Shown here piece after piece: positions 7,915-16,787 of a stretch of DNA of 64,000 nucleotides. A model generated the notes under the pieces. It was not told where the DNA came from and did no database searches. It saw only the letters and a program-made list of their open reading frames with translations. Positions within the stretch are counted from its first letter, which is position 1. Every line of letters begins with the position of its first letter. The stretch is from Edaphobacter dinghuensis (GTDB lineage: Bacteria; Acidobacteriota; Terriglobia; Terriglobales; Acidobacteriaceae). Location of the stretch: NCBI RefSeq assembly GCF_014640335.1, contig NZ_BMGT01000002.1, forward strand, positions 1,054,001 through 1,118,000, in the 5' to 3' direction. Position numbers and translations under genes: made by a program.

Positions 7915-10251
7915 CCGAACCACGATCTCCGTCCCACTCGGCACCATCGTCCCCGCCGCCGGAACCTGCTCCCGCGCCAGACCGCTGCCTACCGGCTTCA
8001 CTCGCAACCCAACCGCATCTGCCTGTTCCACCGCCGCACGCAGTCCAACTCCAGTAAACGAAGGCACAGCCACGCGCTTGCTCGCATCCACCGTAACGCC
8101 GCTGCCGCTCTTCGCCTGAGCCGGTGGCGCCGTATTCGCCGGAGTCAGATGAGCCGCCTCACCCGCCGCCGTGTCCGGCATCGAAGAACTCGTTCCTCCG
8201 TTCGCCTTGAACGCCGACAACACCTTTGCCGGCAGCAGCCCCATTACTCCCGGCGATTTGTCCTTCGCAGAGGCCTTCGCCGCAGCAACCGCAGCCTTAT
8301 CATCCGCACTCGCCTGTGGCGCAGTGACAGCCGCCGGATTCCGCAGCGGATCATCCGCAGGCAGATTGTTCGCATCATCGAACATCGATGTCAGATCCGT
8401 CGTGCTGTCCGCTGGACTATCGTCAACCAAATCCTTCGCCGTCAGCATCGGCTCAGCCTTCTTCGCCTTCAGCGGCTGATCGTGCGGCACTCCCAGATAC
8501 TCGAGCACCTGCTGCGCCACCTCCGCAAACACAGGCGCGCTCACCGCCGCACCATACTTGCTCGGCCCCGCCGTCGGATTATCAATTACAACCGTCACCG
8601 AAATCGCCGGATTGCTCACCGGCGCAAATCCCGCAAAGCTCGCAACCAGCTTCGTATGCGAGTACGTGTGCGTCGCCGGATCGATCTTCTGCGCCGTACC
8701 CGTCTTTCCCGCCGAGCTATACCCATTCAACGCCGCAGCCTTGCCCGTTCCCTCTTCGACAATGCCCTGCATCATCTTCCGCATCTTCGCCGAGCTCAAC
8801 TCCGAGATCACGCGATGCGCCCCATCCGGCAGCGGATCAGGCAGCTCGTTCTCAGGATGAAACGCCACCGGCTTCAATCGCGGATCGCCCTTCATCGCGT
8901 CAGTCGAGCTCAGCAGAATATGCGGAGGCAGATACATTCCTCCATTCGCAATTGTGCTAACCATGGTTACAAGTTGAATCGGCGTTACACCAACCTCCTG
9001 CCCGATCGCCAGCGACAAAATACTCGTCGATCCCCACCGTCTCGGCGGACGCAGCAGCCCGCGCGTCTCGCTCGGCAGCTCAATGCCCGTGCGCTCGCCA
9101 AACCCATACGCCTTCATATAGTGGTAGAACTTGTCCGGCCCCAGCTTCAGCGCCATCTTCGCCGCGCCCACGTCGCTCGACCGCTCCAGCGCATACTGCA
9201 CAGTGATCTTGCCTAGCCCTCGGTCCGATACGTCGTCATGCAACGTACGCCCATACATCGTCATCTGGCCGCCCTGGCAATCCACAATGTCAGTCGGCTC
9301 CACACCCGCGCCATCAATTGCGGCAGAGTACGTCACCAGCTTGAACGTCGAGCCCGGCTCATACACATCGCTCACCGCCAGGTCCGTCAACGATCCCGGC
9401 TGCATGTGCCGCGAATCGTTCGGATTAAATCGCGGAGAGATCGCCAGCGCCAGTATCTGCCCGGTGTGCGGGTCCTGCACCACCACCGTTCCGTGCAGCG
9501 CCTTCACCTTCGCCATCTGCTCATCCAGCGCCTTCTCTGCGATGTACTGGATGTTCGCGTCAATCGTCAGCAAAAGATTCTCGCCCGGCAGCGGCTGGCT
9601 CTCTTCGCTTCCCAGCACATGGCGTCTCGCGTCCAGCGCGGTCAGCATATGCCCCGGCGTGCCATGCATGTCGTCGTCAAACTCCAGCTCCAGCCCGCCC
9701 AAACCCTCGTCGTCGGTGCCGACATAACCCAGCACCTGCGCCGCCAGATCGTTGTTCGGATAGAACCGCTTGAACTCCTTCTGAATGTACACACCCTTCA
9801 GATTCAGCTCTTGCACCCGCTTCGATGTCTCCGGATCGAGCTTTCGCGCTACCCAGGCAAAATTTCTCGAAGCATTCAGTCTGGCCAATATCCGGTTCTC
9901 CGACGTATAGCTGTCCGCCGGATCGGAATGCACAATCTGCGACAGCAGATGCGCCGCATTTTCCTTGTTATCACCCAGCTCCGAAGGCACCGCGTATACG
10001 CTGTCCACCAGCACTGTCATCGCCAGCTCGCGCAGATTGCGGTCGTACAACATCCCGCGCCGCGGAGCCACCTCAAACGTCCTCTGCTGCTGCTGTGCCG
10101 CACGGCGTACAAATTCAGAGTGACGCACCACCTGCACCCACCCCAGCCGCAGCACAATCAATCCCACCCAGAAGCAGAAAAAAAGCGTCACGTAGACGAA
10201 ACGGATTCTCCGTATCGGAGCCGTCAACGTCTGCCGTGGCGCCTGCTTCAT
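7903..10251 (-). CDS. ftsI: FtsI/PBP3-like class B penicillin-binding protein with PASTA domain
   Basis: A 782-residue septal transpeptidase. One membrane segment lies at residues about 19-40, then the PBP dimerisation domain. The transpeptidase domain has the SxxK serine in STFK (301-304), SSD (358-360) where family members usually have SSN, and KTGTA (516-520). An Ala-rich linker of about 120 residues leads to one C-terminal PASTA domain (about 722-782), known in other PBPs and kinases to contact peptidoglycan or the transpeptidase. Being between ftsL and murE in a dcw cluster with ftsW supports a division role. The Asn-to-Asp change in the second motif is worth noting. Confidence 0.93.
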   Translation of the reverse strand: MKQAPRQTLTAPIRRIRFVYVTLFFCFWVGLIVLRLGWVQVVRHSEFVRRAAQQQQRTFEVAPRRGMLYDRNLRELAMTVLVDSVYAVPSELGDNKENAAHLLSQIVHSDPADSYTSENRILARLNASRNFAWVARKLDPETSKRVQELNLKGVYIQKEFKRFYPNNDLAAQVLGYVGTDDEGLGGLELEFDDDMHGTPGHMLTALDARRHVLGSEESQPLPGENLLLTIDANIQYIAEKALDEQMAKVKALHGTVVVQDPHTGQILALAISPRFNPNDSRHMQPGSLTDLAVSDVYEPGSTFKLVTYSAAIDGAGVEPTDIVDCQGGQMTMYGRTLHDDVSDRGLGKITVQYALERSSDVGAAKMALKLGPDKFYHYMKAYGFGERTGIELPSETRGLLRPPRRWGSTSILSLAIGQEVGVTPIQLVTMVSTIANGGMYLPPHILLSSTDAMKGDPRLKPVAFHPENELPDPLPDGAHRVISELSSAKMRKMMQGIVEEGTGKAAALNGYSSAGKTGTAQKIDPATHTYSHTKLVASFAGFAPVSNPAISVTVVIDNPTAGPSKYGAAVSAPVFAEVAQQVLEYLGVPHDQPLKAKKAEPMLTAKDLVDDSPADSTTDLTSMFDDANNLPADDPLRNPAAVTAPQASADDKAAVAAAKASAKDKSPGVMGLLPAKVLSAFKANGGTSSSMPDTAAGEAAHLTPANTAPPAQAKSGSGVTVDASKRVAVPSFTGVGLRAAVEQADAVGLRVKPVGSGLAREQVPAAGTMVPSGTEIVVRFTR

Positions 10252-10299
10252 ACTTCTGTTAACTCCCGCTCCGTCTACCTCTAATTGCTTATCTCTATC

Positions 10300-10824
10300 C
10301 TACTGCCCCATCAAGCGGGGAGCGCGGGCCTGTGCCATCACCGGAACATTCGAGTCGCTGCCATCCTGACGAATCACCTGACCGGGCTGAGGAGCGTCCA
10401 GACCAAGCTGCTTGGCAATCCGGTCAATCCGCTCCGGGTCGGTCAGCTCAGCCTCCGACAGGCGAAGCTGCCGGTTCTGCTCGCTCAGATGTTCGACCTG
10501 CACCTTCTGCGCCTCGATGTTGTAGCCCATCTCGATCGCCGAAAAGTGCTGCCACACATAGACCATCACCAGCACGAACAAAATGCTCGTCACCGCCGCA
10601 AACGTGCGCATCTCGCGCTTCCGCTCCGGGTCGTCAGCCTTCACGATGCGGCTGTTGTCGATGTGCTTGGTGAAAAAAACCTCGGGCGTAGGGCCGCGTC
10701 GCGCTCTCCGCTGCGCCTCATACAGCTCACGGTTCCGCTCGGCCAGGGTCGCCGCGCGCCCCTGCGACTGCCGCCGCGTGCCCATCATCTCGATCTGTTG
10801 TCCTGCCATCGCCGTTGCTGCCAT
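10300..10824 (-). CDS. ftsL: FtsL-like division protein
   Basis: A 174-residue bitopic protein. About 75 charged cytoplasmic residues precede a single membrane segment (roughly residues 76-93, TFAAVTSILFVLVMVYVWQ). An extracytoplasmic heptad-like coiled coil follows, with VEHLSEQNRQLRLSEAELTD and then PERIDRIAKQLGL, the usual end of FtsL/DivIC proteins. Its place between rsmH and ftsI is the normal position of ftsL, which bridges the FtsQ/B complex and the FtsWI synthase. Sequence conservation in this family is low, so the call rests mainly on topology and location. The long cytoplasmic N-terminus is larger than in E. coli. Confidence 0.85.
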   Translation of the reverse strand: MAATAMAGQQIEMMGTRRQSQGRAATLAERNRELYEAQRRARRGPTPEVFFTKHIDNSRIVKADDPERKREMRTFAAVTSILFVLVMVYVWQHFSAIEMGYNIEAQKVQVEHLSEQNRQLRLSEAELTDPERIDRIAKQLGLDAPQPGQVIRQDGSDSNVPVMAQARAPRLMGQ

Positions 10825-11042
10825 AGCGCACCTCTTCTGCTCTTACCTGCCCGACTTCTTTATGTCCGGGCTGAATTCTTTGCCATCTCTTCAAAACGTA
10901 CGAACCGGGCCGGGGTTGCTATTTGAAGGAAGGGACTTTTTGTTACAAGTTGTCTTTCGCCTGAAAGAAGGTAGGACAACCCCGACCCGATCACTTGCCG
11001 TTACCCATCTGGCACGTCCTCCCAAACAAGCAACTAAACCTG

Positions 11043-11969
11043 TTACTTAATCTTCTCCGCCGCCCGCATCTTTGCACTTCTTGCTCGCGGGTTTCTCATC
11101 TCTTCCTGCTCACCGGCTACAACCGGCTTCTTCGTCAAAACCTCAAACACCTTGTCCCGGCCAGCCTCACGGAACGCATCCTTCACCAGCCGGTCCTCCA
11201 ACGAGTGGAAGCTGATCAACACCAGCCTTCCTCCCGGCTTCAGCAGAGACGGCGCGCTCTTAAGCAGCGTCCTGATCTCTCCCAGCTCATCATTCACTCG
11301 AATCCGAAGCGCCTGAAAGGTCCGTGTAGCGGGGTGAATCTTGTCGCCTTTCATTGATGGGGCCGCGGCCGATACCACTCTGGCTAACTCCGCCGTCGTT
11401 GTAATCGGCCGGGCCCTCACAATGGCTCTGGCGATTCTCCGCGACCTCCTTTCCTCTCCGAATTCGTAAATCAGGTCGGCGAGCTCGTTTTCGTCCTCCT
11501 GATTTACCACTTGCTCGGCCGTCTCCCCACTGCGCGTATCCATCCGCATGTCTAGTGGACCGTCCGACCGAAAACTGAATCCTCTGTACGCCTCGTCCAG
11601 TTGCAAACTGCTCACGCCAAAATCAGCGAGCAGGCCATCCAGACTCCCTGGCTTAATCAGGCTCGAAGCCTCCGAAAACGCCCTCGGCTCAAAAACCACC
11701 TCCGGCATCTCGCTGCCAATCTCGGCTCTTACTTCTTCAAGCCTCGCCTTGGCTGCCTCCATCGCCTGCGGGTCGCGATCAAAGCAGATCAATCTGCCCT
11801 TCGCGCCCAGCCTCTTCGCAATCTGCGAAGAATGCCCAGCCAGCCCCAGTGTTGCGTCTACATAAACGCCGCCGGGCCGCACATTCAAATACTCCAAAGC
11901 TTCATCTAAAAGAACCGGCACATGCTGCTGTTTCCGCACCACGCGCTCTCCCTGGGGAGCCTCATCCAT
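11043..11969 (-). CDS. rsmH: RsmH (MraW), 16S rRNA m4C1402 methyltransferase
   Basis: An S-adenosylmethionine-dependent methyltransferase that modifies C1402 in the 16S rRNA P site. It has HVPVLLDEALEYL and DATLGLAGHS at the N-terminus, DFGVSSLQLDEAYRGFSF in the middle and LISFHSLEDRLVK near the end, all diagnostic. I chose the ATG at 11969 (308 residues), which has AGG about six bases upstream and lies 7 bases after the mraZ stop. A TTG at 11987 would overlap mraZ. A 218-base spacer with no recognisable gene separates it from ftsL. Confidence 0.95.
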   Translation of the reverse strand: MDEAPQGERVVRKQQHVPVLLDEALEYLNVRPGGVYVDATLGLAGHSSQIAKRLGAKGRLICFDRDPQAMEAAKARLEEVRAEIGSEMPEVVFEPRAFSEASSLIKPGSLDGLLADFGVSSLQLDEAYRGFSFRSDGPLDMRMDTRSGETAEQVVNQEDENELADLIYEFGEERRSRRIARAIVRARPITTTAELARVVSAAAPSMKGDKIHPATRTFQALRIRVNDELGEIRTLLKSAPSLLKPGGRLVLISFHSLEDRLVKDAFREAGRDKVFEVLTKKPVVAGEQEEMRNPRARSAKMRAAEKIK

Positions 11970-11976
11970 CTGCTGC

Positions 11977-12417
11977 CTACAATCCAAACTCTGACAACGC
12001 CATCTGATCCGCTTCCGTCATCGGGGCCGCTTCCATCTCAGCCTTGAACGAATCGTGGTTCACCACTTCAAGGAACGTCTGTACGCCGAACACAACTACC
12101 TCGCCCGTCACCTTCGCCGTCTCCCGCAGCAACTGCGGAATCAGCACCCGGCCCTGCGCGTCCATCTCTGCCATCTGTCCGTAGTAGTTCGTCACGTCCA
12201 GAAACTTCTTCTTTGCCGGGTTCATGGAAGGGATCGCGGCCAGCTTCTCCTCGATCTTTTCCCACTCCTTCAGCGGATAGATCTCAGCCCGCTTCCCATC
12301 CTTGCTGGTGATATAGAACTGCGGTCCATACAGCTCATCCACACGGCGCTTGAACTCGGCAGGCAGTTTTAATCTGCCTTTCTCGTCAACGCGTGTTGGG
12401 TGATTTCCGCGAAACAT
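11977..12417 (-). CDS. mraZ: MraZ, dcw-cluster transcriptional regulator
   Basis: A 146-residue protein with two SpoVT/AbrB-type swapped-hairpin halves. The start at 12417 gives the conserved N-terminus MFRGNHPTRVDEKGRLKLP and is preceded by GAGG seven bases upstream; an in-frame start at 12444 is possible but less likely. The second half carries DAQGRVLIPQLLRE. In E. coli MraZ represses its own promoter and the dcw operon by binding TGGG-type direct repeats. Similar repeats lie about 95 bases upstream here. It is the first gene of the cluster. Confidence 0.95.
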   Translation of the reverse strand: MFRGNHPTRVDEKGRLKLPAEFKRRVDELYGPQFYITSKDGKRAEIYPLKEWEKIEEKLAAIPSMNPAKKKFLDVTNYYGQMAEMDAQGRVLIPQLLRETAKVTGEVVVFGVQTFLEVVNHDSFKAEMEAAPMTEADQMALSEFGL

Positions 12418-12805
12418 ATCAACCTCGATACCGGCCCTGCTCAAATCTCTTCTCGAAGCAGCTCAGCAGAGTAGAATTTCTTCAGATCGTGCTCAAGTTC
12501 AACCCGTTTGGACCACTTTCTACCACTCCGCTCCACCATCCTTACCCAGTGACTACGTGCTGTAAAGCACTAAATTGCGCAAAATACTGCATTTCCCACA
12601 ATGGGATGTGGAAAACTCAGCCATTTGTGGTTATTGAGAAATAAACCACTATATGTAGTGTTGGTTTGGCTGGTTCATACCTCGAACGACACTTGCAGAC
12701 CCAAAATTCATCTGCTAAGGCGAATCAAAAGCGAAGAAACCACTAAACTCAGCTTTTATAGGTTACACGATGAGAACCGTAACCGGTAAAAACAATATTC
12801 TCCGG
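12418..12805. other. 388-base gene-free region upstream of mraZ (dcw promoter region)
   Basis: No convincing gene is seen; short open frames on the plus strand here lack family features and ribosome-binding sites. It holds three GTGG repeats (separate entry), a small hairpin GTGCT-GTAA-AGCAC at 12557-12570 and an inverted repeat TCCCA-CAA-TGGGA at 12594-12606. A possible minus-strand promoter (TTTACA, 16 bases, TAAGGA at about 12540) is weak. Confidence 0.6.
12513..12536 (-). promoter_or_regulatory. Putative MraZ operator (three GTGG direct repeats)
   Basis: On the minus strand GTGG occurs at 12536-12533, 12526-12523 and 12516-12513, exactly 10 bp apart, so on one face of the helix. A TGGG lies 13 bp further upstream. 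Direct repeats of TGGG/GTGG type with 5-bp gaps are the known MraZ targets in several bacteria, and their place about 95 bases before mraZ fits autoregulation. The link is inferred. Confidence 0.6.
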
Positions 12806-13339
12806 TTACATCTCCATCTTTGAAGCTTCAGGCTTCTTTCGCCGTAGCAGCCACACCAGGTAAGCGAGCACGGCCAGATTGATCAACAGCAGGCTCAACC
12901 GAAACCAGTTTGGCCGCCGTGCCAGTTCATACAGCTCCCAAGGGAGAAACGAGATAGTAAGGATCAGCGTGAGATATTCCGCCCACACCTTCTCCAATAC
13001 AAGCCCCACGCCTTCCGTCAGTGCCACCGCGGAATAAGCGAATGTTCCCAAGCTGATCAGCTTGAGCCGATGCACATCAATCAGATCAACCTTGTTCAGC
13101 AATAGGGAGACAAACCGGCTCTCCGGATCGAACTTCAGCGCCACGGCTACGCGCATCACCACATCGCCAAGGTCTTTGTGCAGCAGATGAATCGCGCCCA
13201 TGCCGATACAGAAAAAAAAGATCGACTTTCCCAGCTTGAACAACCCGATCAGCAACAACCCGCGATCATGCGCCTTGTGCTGCGTATGTCTTGGCACCGT
13301 CACCAGGTTTCGTTGCGCGGATTCGCTCTGCGTCGCCAT
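12806..13339 (-). CDS. DUF2127 family membrane protein
   Basis: A 177-residue protein with about four hydrophobic segments. The stretches LIGLFKLGKSIFFFCIGMG near residue 30 and EYLTLILTISFLPWELYEL near 120 match the pattern I associate with DUF2127 (predicted membrane family of unknown function). It has a basic C-terminal tail. It is transcribed toward mraZ but separated by 388 bases, so it is probably a single-gene unit. A minus-strand TTGACA at 13378-13373 may belong to its promoter; no good -10 box was found. Confidence 0.7.
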   Translation of the reverse strand: MATQSESAQRNLVTVPRHTQHKAHDRGLLLIGLFKLGKSIFFFCIGMGAIHLLHKDLGDVVMRVAVALKFDPESRFVSLLLNKVDLIDVHRLKLISLGTFAYSAVALTEGVGLVLEKVWAEYLTLILTISFLPWELYELARRPNWFRLSLLLINLAVLAYLVWLLRRKKPEASKMEM

Positions 13340-13503
13340 GTGATTTCAAGTTGACGGGGATACACCACAATTGTCAACGCGCCAGCTTTTTGCTCTTTCC
13401 CGAAATTTCCGCAATCCACTCCACGTCTGCCGACGTAGATGAAAGTGAGCGCTCTGAACAAAAGACAAGATTCAGGAATTCAAAAGGATAAAGGACACCA
13501 TCT

Positions 13504-14061
13504 ATGAAGAAGACCATTCTCGCCGTTATGGCCGCAGCAGCTTTGGCTATGACCTCTTTCAGCGCATCGGCTCAGATGAAGGACCCAGATGTCGGCGGCG
13601 CTGCCATGTCTCCACAGAAGACCATCGTAGAGAACGCCCTCAACTCGCCGATTCACACCACGCTCGTCGCTGCCGTCAAGGCTGCAGGTCTGGTGGATAC
13701 GCTCAACGGCCCCGGGCCCTTCACCGTCTTCGCGCCTACCAATGAAGCCTTCGACAAGCTGCCTGCGGGAACGGTCGACACCCTCGTTAAGCCGGAGAAC
13801 AAGGCCACCCTCACCAAGATCCTCACCTATCACGTCGTTCCGGGCCGCGTCAGCTCAAAGCAACTGATGAAGATGATCAAAAAGGGCAATGGCAAGGCCA
13901 CGCTAAAGACCGTGCAGGGTGAAGACATTACCGCCACCATGTCCGACGGCAAGATCATGCTCACCGATGCCAAGGGCGGCATGGCTACTGTCACTACAGC
14001 CGATGTCTTCCAGTCCAACGGCGTCATTCATGTCATCGACACCGTTCTTATGCCCAACTAA
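13504..14061 (+). CDS. Secreted fasciclin (FAS1) domain protein
   Basis: A 185-residue protein with a clear Sec signal peptide ending SFSASA-QM near residue 23. A single FAS1 domain follows: TLVAAVKAAGLVDTLNGPGP, then FTVFAPTNEAFDKLPAGT, LTYHVVPGR and NGVIHVIDTVLMP, the conserved H1, H2 and terminal blocks. FAS1 domains mediate adhesion or bind ligands outside the cell; the role here is unknown. An AAAGGA ribosome-binding site precedes the start, and a strong hairpin terminator follows the stop, so it is probably monocistronic. Confidence 0.92.
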   Translation: MKKTILAVMAAAALAMTSFSASAQMKDPDVGGAAMSPQKTIVENALNSPIHTTLVAAVKAAGLVDTLNGPGPFTVFAPTNEAFDKLPAGTVDTLVKPENKATLTKILTYHVVPGRVSSKQLMKMIKKGNGKATLKTVQGEDITATMSDGKIMLTDAKGGMATVTTADVFQSNGVIHVIDTVLMPN

Positions 14062-14101
14062 TGACGCATGACAAACGCAGTACGTCCAACTGTAATTCCG
14101 G

Positions 14102-14129
14102 GGTGCCCCGAACGGGCACCTCGCTTTTT
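14102..14129 (+). terminator. Rho-independent terminator after the fasciclin gene
   Basis: A 7-bp stem GGTGCCC/GGGCACC with loop CGAAC (14102-14120) is followed by TCGCTTTTT. It lies 40 bases after the fasciclin stop. Confidence 0.85.
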
Positions 14130-14155
14130 GCATCCACTACACTAGCGAGCAACGC

Positions 14156-14665
14156 ATGGCTGCAATGCACACCTTTCACTCCCGGCAATGGCTCGCTCTT
14201 CCCACAGAGCTTGTCTTTGCCTTCTTTGCTAACCCGGCCAACCTTCCTCTTCTTATGCCGGATTGGCAGCAGGCTCGCATCGAAGAAGCTTCCATCGTCG
14301 CTCCGCCCATTTCGCCGCACGCTATCTCCACGCCGGTAGCTGGCGCGGGCACGCGGCTTACCTTGAGCTTCCGCCCCTTCCCTTTCTCACCTGTTCGACT
14401 GCAATGGCAAGCTGAGATCGATTCTTTCGTCTGGAACTCTCACTTCTCCGATAAGCAACTTCGTGGCCCCTTCGACTACTGGCATCACACTCACAAGGTC
14501 ACACACGAGACTCGCAACAGCGAAGACGGAACGCTGCTCGAAGACGAGATTCAATACCGGCTTCCCTTTGGAAGATTCGGCAACCTGGCCTCTCCACTGA
14601 TTGCCATGCAGCTCCGCCAAACCTTCGACTATCGGCACCGCCGCACGCTCGAACTGCTCGCATAA
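14156..14665 (+). CDS. SRPBCC (START-like) family protein
   Basis: A 169-residue cytoplasmic protein with the helix-grip pattern of SRPBCC ligand-binding proteins: the N-terminal strand and helix (LPTELVFAFFANPANLPLL), the central strand ending WQAEIDSFVWNSHFSDKQL, the GPFDYWHHTHKV block, and a C-terminal amphipathic helix. Similar proteins stand alone or are fused to nucleoside-diphosphate sugar epimerases in other bacteria. The ligand is unknown. Start could be the first or fourth codon. It converges on dxs across a shared terminator. Confidence 0.75.
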   Translation: MAAMHTFHSRQWLALPTELVFAFFANPANLPLLMPDWQQARIEEASIVAPPISPHAISTPVAGAGTRLTLSFRPFPFSPVRLQWQAEIDSFVWNSHFSDKQLRGPFDYWHHTHKVTHETRNSEDGTLLEDEIQYRLPFGRFGNLASPLIAMQLRQTFDYRHRRTLELLA

Positions 14666-14702
14666 AAAGCGATCGACCGCATCGAGCGGCCCATCGCTTT
14701 CT
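14664..14702. terminator. Bidirectional terminator between SRPBCC gene and dxs
   Basis: An outer 8-bp stem AAAGCGAT (14666-14673)/ATCGCTTT (14693-14700) encloses an inner CCGC/GCGG stem. A-rich and T-rich flanks allow it to work for both convergent genes. Confidence 0.75.
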
Positions 14703-14717
14703 CACGAAACAAAAACT

Positions 14718-16616
14718 CTACGAGTGCTTCGCCAGAATCTGTTCCATCATCTTGCTCAGATAAGGTCTCGCCTTCTCGAGCGCAGCCTCGGCAGTCAGGC
14801 CATACTTCGCGCGCAATGCCTCGACCTTTCCATGCTCGATAAACTCGTCCGGCCAGCCCACCCGGACAACCGGAACCTGCACTTCGAGCGTATTCAGCGT
14901 TTCCAATACAGCAGAGCCAAAGCCTCCCGCCAGCACATGGTCTTCGAGCGTAATCACCAATCCGCAGCGCTCGCCGAACTTCGCGACGCACTCGCGGTCA
15001 ACCGGCTTGGCAAATCGTGGATTGATCACCGCAGCGGAGAACCCCTCCCGCTCCAGCATCTCCGCCAGTCGCACAGCCTCAGGCAGCATCGCACCCAGGC
15101 CGAAGATGGCAACATCGGCGCGCCCTGAATCGCGAATGACCTCGGCCTTGCCAATCTCAATCGCTACCGGCTGAGCTTTGACAGCAACCCCCGGCCCGGT
15201 TCCACGCGGATACCGAATCGCCGACGGCCCCTCGTGCAGCATCGCCGTGTACATCATGTCGGCCAACTCGTCCTCGTCCTTCGGAACCATATGGATGAGA
15301 TTGGGCACGCTGCGCAGATAGCTAATATCGAAGAGCCCATGATGCGTCGGGCCATCGTCGCCGCTCAGTCCCCCACGATCCATGCAGAAGACCACCGGCA
15401 GATTCTGCAGGCAGACGTCATGCACAATCGGATCGAACGCCCGCTGCAAGAAGGTCGAGTAGATCGCGCAGAAGGGCTTGTACCCTTTGGTTGCCATTCC
15501 TGCCGCAAAGATCACGGCATGCTCTTCGGCAATACCTACGTCGAAGTAGCGCTTCGGGTGATAGGGCCGGAACAGATCGAGCGCCGTGCCGTTCGGCATC
15601 GCCGCTGTGATGGCAACCACCTTCTCGTTCTTGTCCGCCAGCTTCGTCAGCGACTCGGCAAATATCTCGGAGTAGGTCTTCTGCCCCGCAGACTTGGTCT
15701 CGCCTGTCTCCGCGTCATACGGCCCCAGGCCATGAAACTTCTTCTGCTTCTCGAGCGCAGGCTGAAAGCCTCTGCCCTTTTGAGTGATCGCATGAAGCAC
15801 GACGGGGCGGTTCTGCGTCTTCAGAAATTTGAAGGTCTCAATCAGCAGCGGCAGATTGTGTCCGTCGAGCGGGCCAAAGTAGCTCAGCCCAAACTCCTCG
15901 AACAACATGCCCGGCCCAATCAGGCCCTTGGCTGCTTCTTCTGCCTTACGGACGACGTGCCGCGCCGTCTTGCCGCCATATTTCTCGAGCAGGCCAGCCG
16001 CGCGGTCATGCAAGCTCGACACGGTGGGATTGGTCACGATCTTGTGGAAGTACTCCGCGATGGCGCCGACGTTCTTGTCGATCGACCAGGCGTTATCGTT
16101 CAGCACGATGATCATCCGGCGCGTCTGCGCAGCGATGTTGTTCAGCGCCTCAAACGAGATGCCGTTGGTAAATGCCGCATCCCCGGCGAGCGCGATGATG
16201 TGTTCCTTGCCACCGGACATATCTCGCGCCACGGCCATTCCTAGTGCCGCACTCAGCGCGGTTCCGGCATGGCCCGCGCCGTAGCTGTCGTGCTCGCTCT
16301 CGGTGCGGAGCATAAAGCCGTTCAGGCCGCCCGGCTGACGAATCGTATGAAATAACTTCTCACGCCCGGTCAGCAGCTTGTGCACATAGGCCTGGTGGCT
16401 GACGTCGAAGACAAAGCTGTCATTGGGGGTGTCGAACACATAGTGCATCGCCAGGGTCAACTCGACGACGCCGAGATTCGGTCCGATATGGCCGCCGGTT
16501 TTGGCGACGCCGACGATCAGGCGTTCACGAATCTCCTCCGCCAACTCCGTCAGTTGCGGAATTGTCAGCTTCTTTACATCGGCTGGGGAGTGGATCGTCT
16601 CAAGAAGGTTGCTCAT
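14718..16616 (-). CDS. dxs: 1-deoxy-D-xylulose-5-phosphate synthase (Dxs)
   Basis: A 632-residue thiamine diphosphate enzyme that condenses pyruvate and glyceraldehyde 3-phosphate, the first step of the MEP isoprenoid pathway. It shows SHQAYVHKLLTGR near residue 73, SYGAGHAGTALSAALG near 111, and the transketolase pyrimidine domain with ITAAMPNGTALDLF and DVGIAEEHAVIFAAGMA. The cofactor motif reads GDAAFTNGISFEALNN (from residue 145), with Ala where GDG is usual, so this is a divergent branch of the family. Length is normal. It is probably a single-gene unit, bounded by terminators. Confidence 0.9.
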   Translation of the reverse strand: MSNLLETIHSPADVKKLTIPQLTELAEEIRERLIVGVAKTGGHIGPNLGVVELTLAMHYVFDTPNDSFVFDVSHQAYVHKLLTGREKLFHTIRQPGGLNGFMLRTESEHDSYGAGHAGTALSAALGMAVARDMSGGKEHIIALAGDAAFTNGISFEALNNIAAQTRRMIIVLNDNAWSIDKNVGAIAEYFHKIVTNPTVSSLHDRAAGLLEKYGGKTARHVVRKAEEAAKGLIGPGMLFEEFGLSYFGPLDGHNLPLLIETFKFLKTQNRPVVLHAITQKGRGFQPALEKQKKFHGLGPYDAETGETKSAGQKTYSEIFAESLTKLADKNEKVVAITAAMPNGTALDLFRPYHPKRYFDVGIAEEHAVIFAAGMATKGYKPFCAIYSTFLQRAFDPIVHDVCLQNLPVVFCMDRGGLSGDDGPTHHGLFDISYLRSVPNLIHMVPKDEDELADMMYTAMLHEGPSAIRYPRGTGPGVAVKAQPVAIEIGKAEVIRDSGRADVAIFGLGAMLPEAVRLAEMLEREGFSAAVINPRFAKPVDRECVAKFGERCGLVITLEDHVLAGGFGSAVLETLNTLEVQVPVVRVGWPDEFIEHGKVEALRAKYGLTAEAALEKARPYLSKMMEQILAKHS

Positions 16617-16753
16617 CCAAAACCTATTCTGCGAGGCCGCTCATCGAGCGCGGCGGCCTGCCAGGACACATAGACACAAACACATAGAACCTACCGCAAG
16701 ACTAGCTCGCCTTAACTGCGGTAGCCCTTAAGTATATCAACCCCTTAGACACG

Positions 16754-16776
16754 AAAAAGACTCCGCCGGGGTGTCT
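16754..16776 (-). terminator. Rho-independent terminator after pgeF
   Basis: On the minus strand the stem AGACACC/GGAGTCT (one A-A mismatch, loop CCGGC) is followed by five T. It lies just after the pgeF stop. Confidence 0.7.
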
Positions 16777-16787
16777 CGTACCCAAAC

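Noticed and set aside
12393-12789. Two short plus-strand frames in the mraZ promoter region
   Set aside because: They overlap the operator and mraZ start, lack ribosome-binding sites and have irregular composition.
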